From Acinetobacter defluvii (GTDB lineage: Bacteria; Pseudomonadota; Gammaproteobacteria; Pseudomonadales; Moraxellaceae), in NCBI RefSeq assembly GCF_001704615.3, contig NZ_CP029389.2, forward strand, positions 12,886 to 76,885: a stretch of 64,000 bases of DNA, written 5' to 3'. Below, piece by piece: positions 24,863 to 33,498 of this stretch. The position numbers and the translations under genes are program-made. Within the stretch, counting starts at the first letter, position 1; each line of letters opens with the position of its first letter. The notes beneath the pieces are model-generated. The model worked only from the letters and a program-made list of their open reading frames with translations, was not told the origin of the DNA and searched no databases.

Positions 24863-25311
24863 CAAACCACCTCACATAAGCTTTTAATAACGCTTTCAGG
24901 TAAATCTATCTTTTCAGCTTCATTTTCATAGCAGAAAAAAGGGCTTTCACTATGGATCTCATTGCAGCAAATCATATCGCCTTTGAACTCGCGCACACGC
25001 CCATAAATTTCAACCTCATCACCACAAGCAGGGACAAATTTCGCTTTAACAATGTCATTTAGATGAATATGCTTATTTTGATCACAAGACTTAGATTTGA
25101 CGGTATAAGCCCCATCTAATCCCAAAACTAAAACATCCTTGTCCTGTAGGACTATTCCATTACACACGGGATGATAGTTAAATTTCTCCCACAAGCCATT
25201 TGCAGGACCAGGTAAACAATCAACCATTGGGAATGCAGATTTACGCTGATAAATCCAAAGTTCTGCATTGAAAATAATTTCTTGCGTTGTTGTATTGCTA
25301 GATTTAGTCAT
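24862..25311 (-). CDS. Unknown protein
   Basis: The start MTKSSNTTTQ has AAGGAG 7 nt upstream. The body alternates beta strands and Cys/His positions (CNGIVLQDK, SCDQNKHIH, CCNEIHSES). A zinc-stabilised beta fold is possible. It overlaps both neighbours by a few bases. No family is recognised. Confidence 0.5.
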   Translation of the reverse strand: MTKSSNTTTQEIIFNAELWIYQRKSAFPMVDCLPGPANGLWEKFNYHPVCNGIVLQDKDVLVLGLDGAYTVKSKSCDQNKHIHLNDIVKAKFVPACGDEVEIYGRVREFKGDMICCNEIHSESPFFCYENEAEKIDLPESVIKSLCEVV

Positions 25312-25571
25312 GCCCTTACTCCTTTTAAGCATGGAAGTTCATCAATAAACTCCATTACAGCCTCCGCATTTCCACCTGAGTAATTAAAGTGATCTGCTGT
25401 CAGTTCTCCTTCACCATCCTTTTTTGATGCCTCAAATAAATCTCGTTTAGTGCCTTCCGTGAACTCAATAAACCATTCACTTTCACATTCAGAGTTACCA
25501 CGTACCCATTCAATTTTTATAAAAGGAATGCCTTTCTTATTAAGAGCTGATTTAATTTTTCTAATGCTCAT
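25308..25571 (-). CDS. Unknown ~87-residue protein
   Basis: The start at MSIRKIKSALNKKG is chosen for its AGGGG site; an in-frame ATG further up lies inside the previous gene. The protein is small with an alpha-beta-alpha pattern and a C-terminal MEFIDELPCLKG. No function is recognised. Confidence 0.45.
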   Translation of the reverse strand: MSIRKIKSALNKKGIPFIKIEWVRGNSECESEWFIEFTEGTKRDLFEASKKDGEGELTADHFNYSGGNAEAVMEFIDELPCLKGVRA

Positions 25572-25785
25572 TCCCTTGCCCCTGTGCTTCTTGTATTGCA
25601 TCCACCCAACTTTCAGCATCCAACATGTGTTTAATTGCTTTAGTTAGCTTTGCTTGAGCCATATCCGCATAAGTTTTAGAAGTTAGTCCTTTTCTAATTT
25701 CATCATGACAATTGCGTAATTCAGACAATGCATTTTTAATATCGTTCTGTGCCATTTCAGAACTTTTTTTGATTAATTTACTCAC
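25561..25785 (-). CDS. Unknown ~74-residue helical protein
   Basis: A GTG start (VSKLIKKSSEMAQ) with GGAG 8 nt upstream fits best; an ATG 21 bp further up is an alternative. The protein is almost all helix, with a possible coiled coil. It overlaps the neighbours on both sides. Confidence 0.4.
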   Translation of the reverse strand: MSKLIKKSSEMAQNDIKNALSELRNCHDEIRKGLTSKTYADMAQAKLTKAIKHMLDAESWVDAIQEAQGQGNEH

Positions 25786-26323
25786 TTTCTTGACTCCCTT
25801 CACCATCAATAGAACAAGAATCAAGGTGTAAGCTCATAATTTCAGTACCAACATCATATTTAGAATCACCACAATCTACATCTTGTTGAGTAACAACATG
25901 CTCAACGGTATGACCTGATTTAGCCAACACAATGCCATAGCCCACTTGATGAAAATTACCATCACTGCTTGGATCTAACCCTTGATCAGCAAGACGTTCA
26001 CTAAAAGATTCAATAGCACATTCAGCTTCATGTTTTGCTTCAGCTAAGGTGTTGTGAACTTCATAATTTTCACCATCATTGGAAAAATAGCCTTTAACCT
26101 CATCACGGCGAACAATCAAAAATTCTTCGTTTTCTACTTGCTGTAACCAACCCAGCGTACAATCTATTAATTCTTTAAAATTAAGCTCTGGCGTTTGTTC
26201 ACCATTATCACTTTTCAAAGAAAATTGCATGTTATCAACATCAATTTCCTGTTGTTCCAAAACAGCGACCAAGCCATTAATAACTGTTTTTGCCACTACC
26301 GCATTGACTGAAAACTTATCCAT
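25778..26323 (-). CDS. Unknown ~181-residue protein
   Basis: The start MDKFSVNAVVAKTV has GAGG 6 nt upstream. A beta-rich centre (FLIVRRDEVKGYFSNDGENY) is followed by a helix and a short DGNFHQVGYGIVLAKS strand pair. The C-terminal tail is acidic. The function is unknown. Confidence 0.5.
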   Translation of the reverse strand: MDKFSVNAVVAKTVINGLVAVLEQQEIDVDNMQFSLKSDNGEQTPELNFKELIDCTLGWLQQVENEEFLIVRRDEVKGYFSNDGENYEVHNTLAEAKHEAECAIESFSERLADQGLDPSSDGNFHQVGYGIVLAKSGHTVEHVVTQQDVDCGDSKYDVGTEIMSLHLDSCSIDGEGSQESE

Positions 26324-26627
26324 TTTGCACCTCAAGATTTTTAAAATACTTTCTAATTGATTCAATAATTTGACGTAACCACTTACGTTCCCGCGCCTGT
26401 CTAGTCCTTGAAAAATTACTAATCAAATAATCAATGATTTCTGGATCTGTTATAAAATCCTCTACCCTTTCAACCCAATGCGCGCCCCAATAGGCAGTCC
26501 ATGCATGATCCCAACATTGAATTGTCACCTGTGACCTACATTCGCCATACCAGACAACAAACAGATTGATTGAATCCACCCCATCTTGCGATGGGATGTG
26601 ATGGGTTCTGACTTCTTTAACTTGCAT
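26316..26627 (-). CDS. Unknown Trp-rich protein
   Basis: The start MQVKEVRTHHIPS has AGGA upstream. The protein has WYGECRSQVTIQCWDHAWTAYWGAHW-like aromatic spacing near the middle (in pieces WYGEC and CWDHAWTAYWG) and a basic C-terminus. It overlaps the 185-residue gene by 11 bp. No family is recognised. Confidence 0.45.
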   Translation of the reverse strand: MQVKEVRTHHIPSQDGVDSINLFVVWYGECRSQVTIQCWDHAWTAYWGAHWVERVEDFITDPEIIDYLISNFSRTRQARERKWLRQIIESIRKYFKNLEVQNG

Positions 26628-27174
26628 CTTGTTGTTCCTGTGCTTTGATTGCATCCTTGTAATCACGCCATAACTCCCACTTTTTTTTATGCAAATGTTC
26701 CTTGTATACTTTTTCTATAGTTTCGACCCAAAAAGGATTAGTTTCATTACCTAGTGGACTATTAACTCGTTCAAGAGCCATAGCTTCGGCTATTTCTCCA
26801 GGCAATTCTTTTTTCACCAAAACAAACCCTTCAGGAATGGCTTTCGCTTCTTGCCACTTCTTACGCTCATAAAGCTCACCAAGTTTCATTGCTTTAGCAA
26901 CAAGCATTTCCAATTCTTCTGATTCACCATTATCAAAGTAATGTTTTTCAGACATTGATTCCGAAATTTGAGTGATTTCAGCATCCAAAAATTCAGTATC
27001 ATCTATAGTTACAGCTTCTTGACCAAAAACACTGCGGGCTTGTGCCAACACTTCTCTTTCAAGTATTTGTGCAAAGTCATACACATAAGCATTTAAATCT
27101 AGTTCGCCATTTACCTGGTCTTTTAGCTTAAATCCGCTTGCAAGTGCCAATTCTTTAATTCTTGAAATTTCCAT
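26617..27174 (-). CDS. Unknown protein with the PEGFVLV element
   Basis: The protein is helical and acidic, with an early AQARSVFGQEAVTIDDT stretch and the KAIPEGFVLVKKELP element shared with the 131-residue gene at 24470. The shared element suggests an old duplication within this operon. GGAG lies 10 nt before the ATG. Confidence 0.5.
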   Translation of the reverse strand: MEISRIKELALASGFKLKDQVNGELDLNAYVYDFAQILEREVLAQARSVFGQEAVTIDDTEFLDAEITQISESMSEKHYFDNGESEELEMLVAKAMKLGELYERKKWQEAKAIPEGFVLVKKELPGEIAEAMALERVNSPLGNETNPFWVETIEKVYKEHLHKKKWELWRDYKDAIKAQEQQDAS

Positions 27175-27177
27175 TTA

Positions 27178-27660
27178 TTATTTTCTCCGTGCCTTAAAGG
27201 TTTTTGCACTTGCTAATCGACCTTGCATTTCTGAAATACGCGCATTCAAGGCTTTTACTTCCCGATTTTTTTCCTCTAAAACACGCTGATTTTCAGTTAA
27301 TTTCTGGGTCAATTCTGTGATCAACTTAGAATTTTTTACTTTTTCATCTTCTAAATTACTTAGATAAGATAACTGTACTAACTGTTCACCCGATGCAATT
27401 AGACTCATCCGAACTTTTACTAAAGTTAGATATTTAACTGTCCCTACAATCTGATCTTTCATCAGCTTCTTAACTGCTTCAGAATGTTTACAATATTCTT
27501 CTAAGCGCAAACTCGCTTCAGCATAGATTTCCTTTAATTCATTAAAACTCAATAAATTAATATCAACCTTGCCACGCTTTTTAACTACAATTTTCGGCTT
27601 AGAGTCTGGTTGAGTGTAATCTACTAAGCCCGCTTGATTGTCGTACCATCCATTGACCAT
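27178..27660 (-). CDS. Coiled-coil protein, unknown
   Basis: The start MVNGWYDNQAG is preferred for its GGAGT site and its overlap with the previous stop. The C-terminal half is a long coiled coil (ELTQKLTENQRVLEEKNREV). The end is basic (KTFKARRK). A scaffold or DNA-associated role is possible. Confidence 0.5.
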   Translation of the reverse strand: MVNGWYDNQAGLVDYTQPDSKPKIVVKKRGKVDINLLSFNELKEIYAEASLRLEEYCKHSEAVKKLMKDQIVGTVKYLTLVKVRMSLIASGEQLVQLSYLSNLEDEKVKNSKLITELTQKLTENQRVLEEKNREVKALNARISEMQGRLASAKTFKARRK

Positions 27661-28148
27661 TATTTGATACTCCATTCACCATTACACCAACCATCTTCAT
27701 AATCGACATTGGGTTTTTCCACCTGAACAGCGACACACTGAACATCAGACCAATTCATATTGTTTGCAGCCCAATCATGAATTTCATATTCTTCAGACTC
27801 AAACAATGGCAAAGTGTCATCACGTAAACTTTCTGCTATATCCCCCTCATATTCTTTAATGGCGTAATAAGCAGCACGGTGACGGGCGATAAATTCAACG
27901 GGTACAGCCCATTGACTTTCATCTGCCATAGTTACCACCATGCATTTACTGAATAACGCATGTTCAACCACTTCTTCACAGCTTTCTAAGTCGAAATGAT
28001 ATTCATTATGTTCATTTTCCTTTTGCCATTGCTCACATGCAGCAGCTTCGCATTCTGCTTCAATAACTTGACTTTTTTGCTCAAGATGCAAAGTTTCGCC
28101 GTTCTGATCAACAACACGCTCGTCCCACATTAATTTAAATTTCTTCAT
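27660..28148 (-). CDS. Unknown acidic protein
   Basis: The ATG at 28146-28148 has AGGA 8 nt upstream; an adjacent GTG could also start. The protein is acidic and aromatic-rich, with repeated Cys-His-Glu spacing in its first half. No family is recognised. Confidence 0.45.
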   Translation of the reverse strand: MKKFKLMWDERVVDQNGETLHLEQKSQVIEAECEAAACEQWQKENEHNEYHFDLESCEEVVEHALFSKCMVVTMADESQWAVPVEFIARHRAAYYAIKEYEGDIAESLRDDTLPLFESEEYEIHDWAANNMNWSDVQCVAVQVEKPNVDYEDGWCNGEWSIK

Positions 28149-28172
28149 CACGATTTCCTTTTTAAAATTGAT

Positions 28173-28346
28173 TTACTTCACGCCAACGATGCAAAAGGCA
28201 CGGCGAATGGCATCATCTTTTGAGTATGTTTTTTGATTGACTTGGCATTGCTGCATATTGGCTTGTGGGATCTTTTCAACTGCTACAGACTTGTCACCGT
28301 TATCACTAAAAGTAACAACCAAAACTAAATAAACTGTACTAATCAT
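28173..28346 (-). CDS. Small protein with a hydrophobic N-terminus
   Basis: The 57-residue protein begins MISTVYLVLVVTFS and ends in a basic Cys-containing stretch (RRAFCIVGVK). Its ATG overlaps the previous stop (ATGA), so it is translationally coupled. It may be exported or membrane-bound. Its role is unknown. Confidence 0.5.
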   Translation of the reverse strand: MISTVYLVLVVTFSDNGDKSVAVEKIPQANMQQCQVNQKTYSKDDAIRRAFCIVGVK

Positions 28347-29326
28347 GATGGTAGGACCTCCATCGAATGACGTTTAAAGAACGCTTTTACTTCGTCTACT
28401 GAACGCGTGATGACTTCACGATCTGTATTTGGGATATAGCAATGCACCACTTCATCCAGTTCAGTAATGTAGCGAATAGCTTGAGCGCAGTTATTAAATT
28501 GACATAGCGGTTGATCAAACCACGCTTGGTTATAAAACATTTCTTTTTTATGTTCTTCATCAGAACCCGCCCAACTAACTACCACAATATTGTCATGACG
28601 ACTTTTACATCTTGGTTCACTAGGTCTGTAAGGTGAAAAATTTAAATCATTTTTCATACGGCGCACGGCTTTGTATGCTATTTCTTCTGATTCAGCGGGG
28701 CGCAGATCAATTTCATCATCGTAACTGCACTGCACCGCCCATTTTATCTTTTCAGGCTGATTACATAGCGGCATCAACAAAACAAAGGCATCGCTATATT
28801 CGCTATATTTAAAATCAACAAATGCTACCGTTTCTGTACCAGTTGGATAAATAGATCCTCTTAAAACACCCAGTATTTGTGCCATTTCGTTCACCGTATT
28901 TAAATACTTGGTATCAAAATATGGGTAACTACTTAATTCAACTTTTTCAGGCTTGGCAATAACAACCTTTTGCCAATCTATAAAACTATCCCAGTGCTGA
29001 ATAAAAGCTTCGTATGCACCATAACAATGCTTAATCTCTAATAAGCCTTTCTTTTCATTAGCATCAAAACTTAACTCGCAATAATAACGATCAAAATTTT
29101 CAACTTTCTTTAAAAAACTCTCTACATGCGGCAATGGAATATGGACCTTAAATTCTGGATCTATATCCAATTTTGAGCAAAATAAAATATGACTGTTTGT
29201 TGCAATGATATGACCTTTTTCAATTGCTAAAACTTCAAGATTTGGTCGTAAAAAATCATCTCTCGAAATCGCTAAAGAAGCGGCTTTTAATAATGCAATT
29301 GGTATTAAAAATTTCTGTATTCCCAT
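28343..29326 (-). CDS. Sliding-clamp-like or unknown 327-residue protein
   Basis: The N-terminal ~100 residues (LKAASLAISRDDFLRPNLEVLAIE then GHIIATNSHILFCSK, given here in pieces) recall the repeated domain of DNA-sliding-clamp-like phage proteins, where T-D/N-S-H loops alternate with strands. The C-terminal part has ARMKNDLNFSPY-type features and no recognised domain. The clamp idea is a fold-level guess. It is the largest gene of this operon. Confidence 0.4.
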   Translation of the reverse strand: MGIQKFLIPIALLKAASLAISRDDFLRPNLEVLAIEKGHIIATNSHILFCSKLDIDPEFKVHIPLPHVESFLKKVENFDRYYCELSFDANEKKGLLEIKHCYGAYEAFIQHWDSFIDWQKVVIAKPEKVELSSYPYFDTKYLNTVNEMAQILGVLRGSIYPTGTETVAFVDFKYSEYSDAFVLLMPLCNQPEKIKWAVQCSYDDEIDLRPAESEEIAYKAVRRMKNDLNFSPYRPSEPRCKSRHDNIVVVSWAGSDEEHKKEMFYNQAWFDQPLCQFNNCAQAIRYITELDEVVHCYIPNTDREVITRSVDEVKAFFKRHSMEVLPS

Positions 29327-29328
29327 GA

Positions 29329-29859
29329 CTACACCTGTGGTTTTGAATCTAAAATTTGCTGTAAACGAAATTGCTCAACGTCATACACGTATCGCTTGCC
29401 TTCGTAATAATTAATACTTGCATCTGTAGTGGCTTTCTTTTGCTTATCTGCGGCATCGTCTGACGACCAAACAAAATGATTGTGAATAGACTTAACTTTT
29501 TCGTGATAGTCCTGTACATGGGCGTACATCTGCTGTTTAACGTGTTTGAATGAAGCCCAAGCAAATGATTGATAATATTCACTACCACCCGCACGTAAAT
29601 ATTGACCTTCCTTATCCCACCACTGATAAAATTCAGCTTTCCATGTTTCTTCCAGTTCAACTGCATCAAAAGGTAAAACACGAACATCACCCACATTGCA
29701 CATAAATGGATTATCTGTACTCAACAAACGACCAAAAACATAACCATCTTCAACCCGATCAATTACCGCTGATCCTGTAACGTGTTTATCTGAAAACTCA
29801 GTAGCCGATGACGATACATAATCAACGTAAACACGCTGACCAACTTGTAAGCTGCTCAT
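29329..29859 (-). CDS. Unknown 176-residue protein
   Basis: The N-terminal ~60 residues (VGQRVYVDYVSSSATEF ... GYVFGRLLSTDN) form a small beta-barrel-like domain. The C-terminal half is helical, with QWWDKEGQYLRAGG and a basic tail. It sits 2 bp after the next gene upstream. No family is recognised. Confidence 0.5.
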   Translation of the reverse strand: MSSLQVGQRVYVDYVSSSATEFSDKHVTGSAVIDRVEDGYVFGRLLSTDNPFMCNVGDVRVLPFDAVELEETWKAEFYQWWDKEGQYLRAGGSEYYQSFAWASFKHVKQQMYAHVQDYHEKVKSIHNHFVWSSDDAADKQKKATTDASINYYEGKRYVYDVEQFRLQQILDSKPQV

Positions 29860-30269
29860 ATTGGATCACCTATAATTTGAACTGACGGGCTTAGACCATA
29901 TTCCCTGATAAATTTCATTCGATTTTGCTTTGCTTCCCATTCAAGGCGTTGTTTTTCTAATTCTTCTAAATCAACGGTTGCTTCGATATAACCGCTTAGC
30001 ATTTCACAAGATTTTTTAATCCCTAAATGTTCAATCAAATCATCAATACGCTGTTTTTCTTGAATCTCTAAAGGGTATGCATGGCGTATATCATTCAAGC
30101 CCACACAAAAACCCATCATCACGCGTGTATCTTTTGACAACGTTGGATCGTAAATACTGACTTGGACTGTATTCCCAGTGATATTTTCAACAACGTAAAT
30201 CCCTTTGTTATGTGGTCGCCATTGCTGTGTTATACAAACAATGTCATTAGTTTTAATTTCTTTTTTCAT
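29856..30269 (-). CDS. Unknown protein, first gene of the early operon
   Basis: The N-terminal half looks like a small beta domain (NDIVCITQQWRPHNKGIYVV). The C-terminal half is helical (LEELEKQRLEWEAKQNRMKF). It is the promoter-proximal gene of the 23-30 kb operon. A perfect TATTC-type operator lies ~46 bp upstream, so the operon is probably repressed in lysogeny. Confidence 0.5.
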   Translation of the reverse strand: MKKEIKTNDIVCITQQWRPHNKGIYVVENITGNTVQVSIYDPTLSKDTRVMMGFCVGLNDIRHAYPLEIQEKQRIDDLIEHLGIKKSCEMLSGYIEATVDLEELEKQRLEWEAKQNRMKFIREYGLSPSVQIIGDPI

Positions 30270-30314
30270 CCTTAAATACCCAATAGAAGAATATTTAAGA
30301 ATAATACACTTTAT

Positions 30315-30331
30315 TTATTCCAAAAAGAATA
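30315..30331. promoter_or_regulatory. TATTC-type operator (early operon)
   Basis: TTATTCCAAAAAGAATA is the exact reverse complement of the 17-bp site at 13488. It lies before the first gene of the 23-30 kb operon. A degenerate partner follows at ~30332-30353. Confidence 0.55.
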
Positions 30332-30361
30332 ATTATTCTTATTTTTATTCTTTTACAGTCC

Positions 30362-30390
30362 AAAAAAAAGCTTATCCATGTGATAAGCTT
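30362..30390 (-). terminator. Terminator of the rep gene
   Basis: AAGCTTATC and GATAAGCTT form a 9-bp stem followed by eight T on the minus strand, just after the stop of the initiator gene. Confidence 0.8.
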
Positions 30391-30411
30391 AAATTTAGTA
30401 AATAAATCTTA

Positions 30412-31320
30412 TTATTTTTTATCGTATCCAACTCTATAAAGATCTTCTTTCCAATTCTCAACATTAACCGCGTTACCAAGCAGGACTAATAATCTCTTTT
30501 CAAAATCTTCATAGGTTTCACCCGCTACAGCATACTTGCCACTAAAAATAGCGTCATGTGCAAGTTTATTAGCAAACAATGGAATCTGTTTTTCACTCAA
30601 TGCCATATCTTTTATTGGCTTCTGTGCTTCATCCTTCAATCTAAATCTAAATGAGAACCCTATGATGCTACGCCCCTCTTTATGTTGATCATAATCGACT
30701 ACAATATCTGTCGATTTATTAATCTGTTTTAGGCTGCTTTCAATTACTTTGGTTTTGAATGTATCTATACGCGGGTAATCATTTTCACCAAGACCTAATT
30801 TTCTTCTAAATTCATTGAGTTCAAACATTGGCGTTTTATTTATTTTGCGCCACTGGATGATCAACTCGTAAATGCGGATCGCATATTTACCTGTCAATTG
30901 GCTAACTTGCTTCATTTGATAACTTGTAAAACTTTCCTCTAGTTGAGTCACTAGAGGAATTACATCATTTGTAAAAATCATTTCAACAATTGCTGAATCA
31001 TCTATATAACTAACTTTCTGTACCCATCGTGATTTAGATTTCTTTTTATTGCCTGTTTCTGTGTCAATCTCAATATAGCTAAACTGACGACTAAAAATAC
31101 TATTACTGGCGTTTTTAAGAGCTTCATACGCTGAATTTTTACTAACTTTAAAGTGTTCCATGTAGTCAGTAGCATGGATTCTTAAAACAGTTTCAGAATT
31201 AATGCTCTTTTCTAGCTTTCTCGCTTTTATAATTGCTAACAAAACCAATCTTTGCTCTATTGTTTCTAAGTTATATGATGCATTGATCAAGGCGTTATCT
31301 TTTACAATTAATTCGTTCAT
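30412..31320 (-). CDS. repB: Rep_3-family plasmid replication initiator
   Basis: The 302-residue protein has the two winged-helix domains of Rep_3 (RepB/RepE-like) initiators. The N-terminal part shows LINASYNLETIEQRLVLLAI, and the second domain SFTSYQMKQVSQLTGKYAIRIYELI. It binds the iterons just upstream of its gene to open the origin and, as a dimer, usually represses itself. Length and layout fit small Acinetobacter-type replicons. The promoter region holds inverted repeats at 31325-31378. Confidence 0.92.
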   Translation of the reverse strand: MNELIVKDNALINASYNLETIEQRLVLLAIIKARKLEKSINSETVLRIHATDYMEHFKVSKNSAYEALKNASNSIFSRQFSYIEIDTETGNKKKSKSRWVQKVSYIDDSAIVEMIFTNDVIPLVTQLEESFTSYQMKQVSQLTGKYAIRIYELIIQWRKINKTPMFELNEFRRKLGLGENDYPRIDTFKTKVIESSLKQINKSTDIVVDYDQHKEGRSIIGFSFRFRLKDEAQKPIKDMALSEKQIPLFANKLAHDAIFSGKYAVAGETYEDFEKRLLVLLGNAVNVENWKEDLYRVGYDKK

Positions 31321-31324
31321 TCAT

Positions 31325-31378
31325 ATTACACCTATATTTTTATAGGTGGTATTACACCATGTTTTTTAATAGGTGTAA
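31325..31378. promoter_or_regulatory. Rep operator inverted repeats
   Basis: ACCTATA and TATAGGT (31330-31347) form a palindrome, and ATTACACC occurs directly twice (31325, 31351) with its inverse GGTGTAA at 31372. The position between rep and the iterons fits autorepression by Rep dimers. Confidence 0.6.
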
Positions 31379-31380
31379 AT

Positions 31381-31788
31381 AGCACGGAAAAAGGTGGGGT
31401 ATAGCACGGAAAAAGGTGGGGTATAGCACGGAAAAAGGTGGGGTATAGCACGGAAAAAGGTGGATAATGTCCTCTGTATGCCTTGTATAGCAATAGTTTC
31501 AGACCTCGTAAAAGTATATAAAAGTATATAAAATTAATAAAAAGAACTCAAAGACTGTGGATAACTTATAAAAAACCTATAAAAATCATATTACGTTATG
31601 AATTTAAAAGAGAAATAATAAAATACTGTATTAAAATCTAGTTTTAGCACGGAAAAAGGTGGGATATAGTTTTTTAGAAACGTAAATTTAATTAAAAAAT
31701 CAACAAATGAATAAAATACTTCTTAAAAAACAGTAGAAAAAATAAGGAAAAATATAATTTATGTTTAGCACGGAAAAAGGTGGGATAT
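31381..31788. repeat. Iteron array and AT-rich region: plasmid origin
   Basis: Four tandem 22-bp direct repeats (core AGCACGGAAAAAGGTGG) start at 31381, 31403, 31425 and 31447. Two further copies lie at 31646 and 31767. Between them are very AT-rich DNA, a direct AAAAGTATAT repeat near 31510-31530, and a DnaA box. This is the classic layout of an iteron-controlled origin read by the Rep protein encoded next to it. The two distant copies may be used for handcuffing or copy control. Confidence 0.85.
31556..31564 (-). promoter_or_regulatory. DnaA box
   Basis: TGTGGATAA is the exact complement of the TTATCCACA consensus. It lies in the AT-rich part of the origin between the tandem iterons and the distant copies. 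Confidence 0.75.
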
Positions 31789-31869
31789 ACCAAAATAGTA
31801 ACAATCCATTGATTACAAAAAATTAAACTTTAAAATATTTTTAAATTTTTAAAATTACAGTTTTATTGC

Positions 31870-32040
31870 ATGTCTGTTTACATCATTACTGAACTAGGAA
31901 AGGAAAAACGTTGTTCTGGGTGCAACGAATACTATCCTTTTGATGAAGAATTTTTTTATAAAAATGGCTATAAAGATTACAAGCAACAATGGTCAGCACT
32001 ATGTAGAGCTTGTTATGTTGAAAAATATAGAAATAAATAG
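31870..32040 (+). CDS. Small zinc-finger protein
   Basis: The 56-residue protein has CSGCNEYYPFDEEFFY and, 25 residues later, CRACY, a CxxC...CxxC zinc site. This layout is common in small phage proteins related to HNH endonuclease N-termini, but the nuclease part is absent. It lies just after the last iteron and converges on the 65-residue gene. Confidence 0.55.
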   Translation: MSVYIITELGKEKRCSGCNEYYPFDEEFFYKNGYKDYKQQWSALCRACYVEKYRNK

Positions 32041-32238
32041 TTACTCCAAATTTTCAATATTATTCTTAACTTCAGGATGTTCTAAGGAATAAGTTTTTAA
32101 AGCTTCCTTCATCTGGTCAGCCGTTTTCTCCATAGCCTTCTCTGCTAATTCATCAGGATTGTGTGTAAATGTTTTACTAAAATCATCATTTGGTAAAACA
32201 GATATGGAAGAAAAAAGTTTTAAAAAAAAATTAATCAT
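32041..32238 (-). CDS. Unknown 65-residue protein
   Basis: A short hydrophobic start (MINFFLKLFSSISVLP) is followed by a charged helical part (KAMEKTADQMKEALKTY). It may bind the membrane. It converges with the zinc-finger gene without a gap. An operator-like palindrome lies ~75 bp upstream. Confidence 0.45.
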   Translation of the reverse strand: MINFFLKLFSSISVLPNDDFSKTFTHNPDELAEKAMEKTADQMKEALKTYSLEHPEVKNNIENLE

Positions 32239-32313
32239 CTCTCTCTCAAAAATTTATATCGAAGTCATTAAATAAATAACCTCGATATTTTTCAAAACCA
32301 AGTAAACAAAAAC

Positions 32314-32343
32314 TATAAATATGATAATTCATATTTATGATTA
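32314..32343. promoter_or_regulatory. TCATAAATATGA-type operator C
   Basis: ATAAATATGAT and TCATATTTATGAT face each other in this gap, upstream of the 65-residue gene. Confidence 0.5.
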
Positions 32344-32351
32344 AATAAAAA

Positions 32352-32846
32352 TTAAATCCCGTTAGCATGTGCATTTATAGCTTCATGTATTGAGTCATAT
32401 ACCTCATGTTCATCTTTAAATTGATTAAGATCTAATAACCCTTTAGATACGGCGTACCGTAAAGGAAAATTATTAAAAATCATATTCTCCTTTTTCACCA
32501 GAATTAACATGCCCGCACAATACATTTCATTTTTAAGTGTAGTCTGATATTTATCTCTAACATCTATAAAATGCGGATCAGATTCTAGCTTTTGACGTTC
32601 TGTACTGATTTCTTTAAATGAATGACCATCTTCAGCCATGCATTGCAAAATTTCTTCTATTTCGCTTTGTGCTTCTCGATATTCATTGTAAGCATCATAA
32701 TCAACGGTTTTATGACATGAAAAAGATCTATCCTGTTTAGTAACATGGTTAAATCTTTCTTTTAATCCCTCTGGGTGTAGATATGTATTCCCTTTTTTAA
32801 AGGGACAATCTTTACATGCTTTCTTTAAATTAAATGTATTACACAT
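32352..32846 (-). CDS. DUF6283-like Cys-rich protein
   Basis: Conserved Cys positions are visible in CKDCPFKKG (residues ~11-19), FSCHKTVD (~42-49) and YCAGMLI (~109-115), with the central helices between them. This is the pattern of DUF6283 phage proteins, whose function is unknown. They may bind a metal or iron-sulfur centre. It lies 3 bp after the ASCH-like gene. Confidence 0.7.
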   Translation of the reverse strand: MCNTFNLKKACKDCPFKKGNTYLHPEGLKERFNHVTKQDRSFSCHKTVDYDAYNEYREAQSEIEEILQCMAEDGHSFKEISTERQKLESDPHFIDVRDKYQTTLKNEMYCAGMLILVKKENMIFNNFPLRYAVSKGLLDLNQFKDEHEVYDSIHEAINAHANGI

Positions 32847-32849
32847 AAC

Positions 32850-33446
32850 TTATACCTGTTTAAATTCAACTACCCATACCCAGTTATTTTGTTCATGTGC
32901 CATATCACCATAAACACTATTCCATAATTGAAAAAATTCATGACGTGGACAATTCATTGATTTGTGTTCAATGCCTTCTGACAACGCATCTTTTACAGAT
33001 ATATCTGTAAGCCGTTCTACACGGACATTAGTAATTTCTAGCAAAATACGTGATGCCCAACGCGGCATATGGATTGAAGGTTTCCAAGAAAATCCAGATT
33101 TGGATAAATGAAATCCTTGCTTATAAATTATTGATAATTCCTGATCATTTGGGTGATTTAATTTATTAACTTCACTATGTCGATAAGCGGTTTCAGGAAC
33201 GATTGCGAAAGTTTCCCTCACCCAAAGCTGATCACCTACACGACCAAAAGGACAGTTCCTATTGGTAAAATTATGCATTGTTTCAGCATAGTCAGAACCT
33301 ATACCATACATATAACCTTTCCAATGAAATCCTGTGTTTTCCTTAAAAGTCGGTTGTGGATTTATAATTCTTCGCGTTTGCGTCTTACGACCTTCTAAAA
33401 TTGCTTTGACCATTTGAGTATTAAATAAAATCGGGCGTTCTTTCAT
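32850..33446 (-). CDS. ASCH-domain-like phage protein
   Basis: The opening KERPILFNTQMVKAILEG followed by RKTQTRRI and, later, RVGDQLWVRETF and HMPRWASRILLEI is a well-conserved phage protein with a PUA/ASCH-like fold. Such domains bind RNA or modified bases. They are often annotated only as phage or morphogenesis proteins. The start has GGAAAAC upstream, and an operator-like palindrome lies 18 bp before it. Confidence 0.7.
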   Translation of the reverse strand: MKERPILFNTQMVKAILEGRKTQTRRIINPQPTFKENTGFHWKGYMYGIGSDYAETMHNFTNRNCPFGRVGDQLWVRETFAIVPETAYRHSEVNKLNHPNDQELSIIYKQGFHLSKSGFSWKPSIHMPRWASRILLEITNVRVERLTDISVKDALSEGIEHKSMNCPRHEFFQLWNSVYGDMAHEQNNWVWVVEFKQV

Positions 33447-33463
33447 TTTGTTTTCCTAACTAA

Positions 33464-33498
33464 AATCATAAATATGATTTTATGATTTATCATATTTT
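33464..33498. promoter_or_regulatory. TCATAAATATGA-type operator D
   Basis: AATCATAAATATGATTTTAT and an adjacent ATGATTTATCATA lie across the stop of the 142-residue gene, just before the ASCH-like gene. Confidence 0.5.

Noticed and set aside
31381..31463. Short direct repeats as a possible CRISPR array
   Set aside because: The 22-bp repeats are directly adjacent with no spacers, and lie beside a Rep_3 gene; they are iterons.
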